Shown: piece by piece, positions 15,738 through 16,073 of the stretch
Layout of the letters: each line of letters starts with the position of its first letter
Numbering within the stretch: position 1 is the stretch's first letter
Assembly: GCA_964489425.1 (NCBI GenBank)
Contig: CAZAYP010000022.1
Span: 1 to 16,073, forward strand
Source of the DNA: CAZAYP01 sp964489425 [NCBI: uncultured Verrucomicrobiota bacterium]
GTDB taxonomy: Bacteria > Verrucomicrobiota > Kiritimatiellia > RZYC01
Direction of reading: 5' to 3'
Length of the DNA: 16,073 bases
The notes under the pieces: model-generated
Told to the model about the DNA's origin: nothing
Seen by the model: the letters and a program-made list of their open reading frames with translations, nothing else
The model's database searches: none
Made by a program: the position numbers and the translations under genes

Positions 15738-16073
15738 TCTTCTTTGCGCCGTGGCGACTTGGCGGGAAACATATCCGGAATATTCTCCCGCAATGACGCT
15801 GAGACGCCAAGAAATCAGATCGCATCCGATCCCGGGGCCGACATTCAATCTTCTTTGCGGCTTCGCGACTTGGCGGGAAACATATCCGGAATATTCTCCC
15901 GCAATGACGCTGAGACGCCAAGAAATCAGATCGCATCCGATCCCGGGGCCGACATTCAATCTTCTTTGCGGCTTCGCGACTTGGCGGGAAACTCTTCTGG
16001 AATATTCTCTCGCAAAGGCGCTGAGACGCCAAGAAATCAGATCGCATCCGATCCCGGGGCCGACATTCAATCT
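15738..16073. repeat. Tandem array of three 111-bp repeats, running off the window
   Basis: Units begin at 15738, 15849 and 15960, and a fourth starts at 16071 at the window edge. Units 1 and 2 differ at 3 positions, all near the left end; units 2 and 3 differ at 7, clustered in the middle. The right half, from GACGCCAAG to the unit end, is identical in all three. In unit 1, GCGGGA (15762-15767) pairs with TCCCGC (15786-15791) around an ATAT/ATAT inner stem, and CTTGGCG (15758-15764) pairs with CGCCAAG (15805-15811), so alternative hairpins are possible. Each unit carries two GATC sites whose starts are 10 bp apart (15818 and 15828 in unit 1). The left part resembles the TTTGCG/TTGGCG dispersed repeats seen in many bacterial intergenic regions. 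Confidence 0.9.

Noticed and set aside
15636-16070. Minus-strand frames with three copies of a 37-residue peptide repeat
   Set aside because: The 111-bp unit is a multiple of three, so any open frame repeats automatically. Two different frames are open at once, there is no start signal, and the DNA has hairpin arms typical of non-coding repeats.
15738-16073. CRISPR array
   Set aside because: Units are 111 bp and directly abutting, with no unique spacers and no cas genes nearby.

Overview
This is a GC-rich (roughly two-thirds G+C by eye), tightly packed bacterial window in which every convincing gene lies on the + strand. Long antisense ORFs are shadows of the GC-rich coding strand. The gene content points to a Gram-negative-type bacterium, most likely a member of the PVC group (Planctomycetota, Verrucomicrobiota, Lentisphaerota or Kiritimatiellota) or a relative. 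The clues are OPT-like membrane proteins resembling the DUF6785/DUF6784 families, a stand-alone PqqD-like protein, very large FtsX-type permeases, a GxxExxY protein and dispersed palindromes. This assignment is inference from gene families; no rRNA, tRNA or other phylogenetic marker is present.

Layout. Positions 1-358 hold no convincing gene, but contain a perfect hairpin (138-155) and a plausible promoter (231-259). Then come a secreted YtcJ-type amidohydrolase (359-2086), a small PqqD-like protein (2112-2516), a polytopic OPT-like membrane protein (2523-4574), an FtsX/MacB-like permease with an unusual helical extracytoplasmic domain (4582-6054) and its ATPase (6076-6837). An 82-bp gap with a 29-bp imperfect palindrome (6867-6895) precedes a DpnA-like adenine DNA methyltransferase (6920-7783). 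The methyltransferase overlaps by 8 bp a giant 1593-residue protein (7776-12557), which joins a degenerate PA/M28-peptidase-like ectodomain, a coiled coil and an FtsX permease. A second OPT-like protein (12562-14544) and a second LolD/MacB-type ATPase (14568-15290) follow. A hairpin overlaps that last stop codon. After it lie a lower-GC GxxExxY gene (15321-15707) and three 111-bp tandem repeats that run off the window end (15738-16073).

How the genes may work together. Genes 2523-6837 and 7776-15290 each contain one OPT-like carrier, one FtsX-type permease and one ATPase. The locus therefore reads as a duplicated, diverged three-component membrane system in a single transcriptional run with gaps of 4-26 bp. 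FtsX/MacB/Lol-type ATPases normally drive mechanical work on extracytoplasmic substrates rather than classic import. OPT proteins move oligopeptides or metal chelates. The giant permease carries a peptidase fold that has lost metal ligands and may bind peptides instead of cutting them. A secreted amidohydrolase and a peptide-binding PqqD-type domain at the 5' end fit a system that handles peptides or modified peptides, but the substrate cannot be read from the sequence. The methyltransferase in the middle looks like an insertion or a regulatory addition; no restriction enzyme partner is visible.
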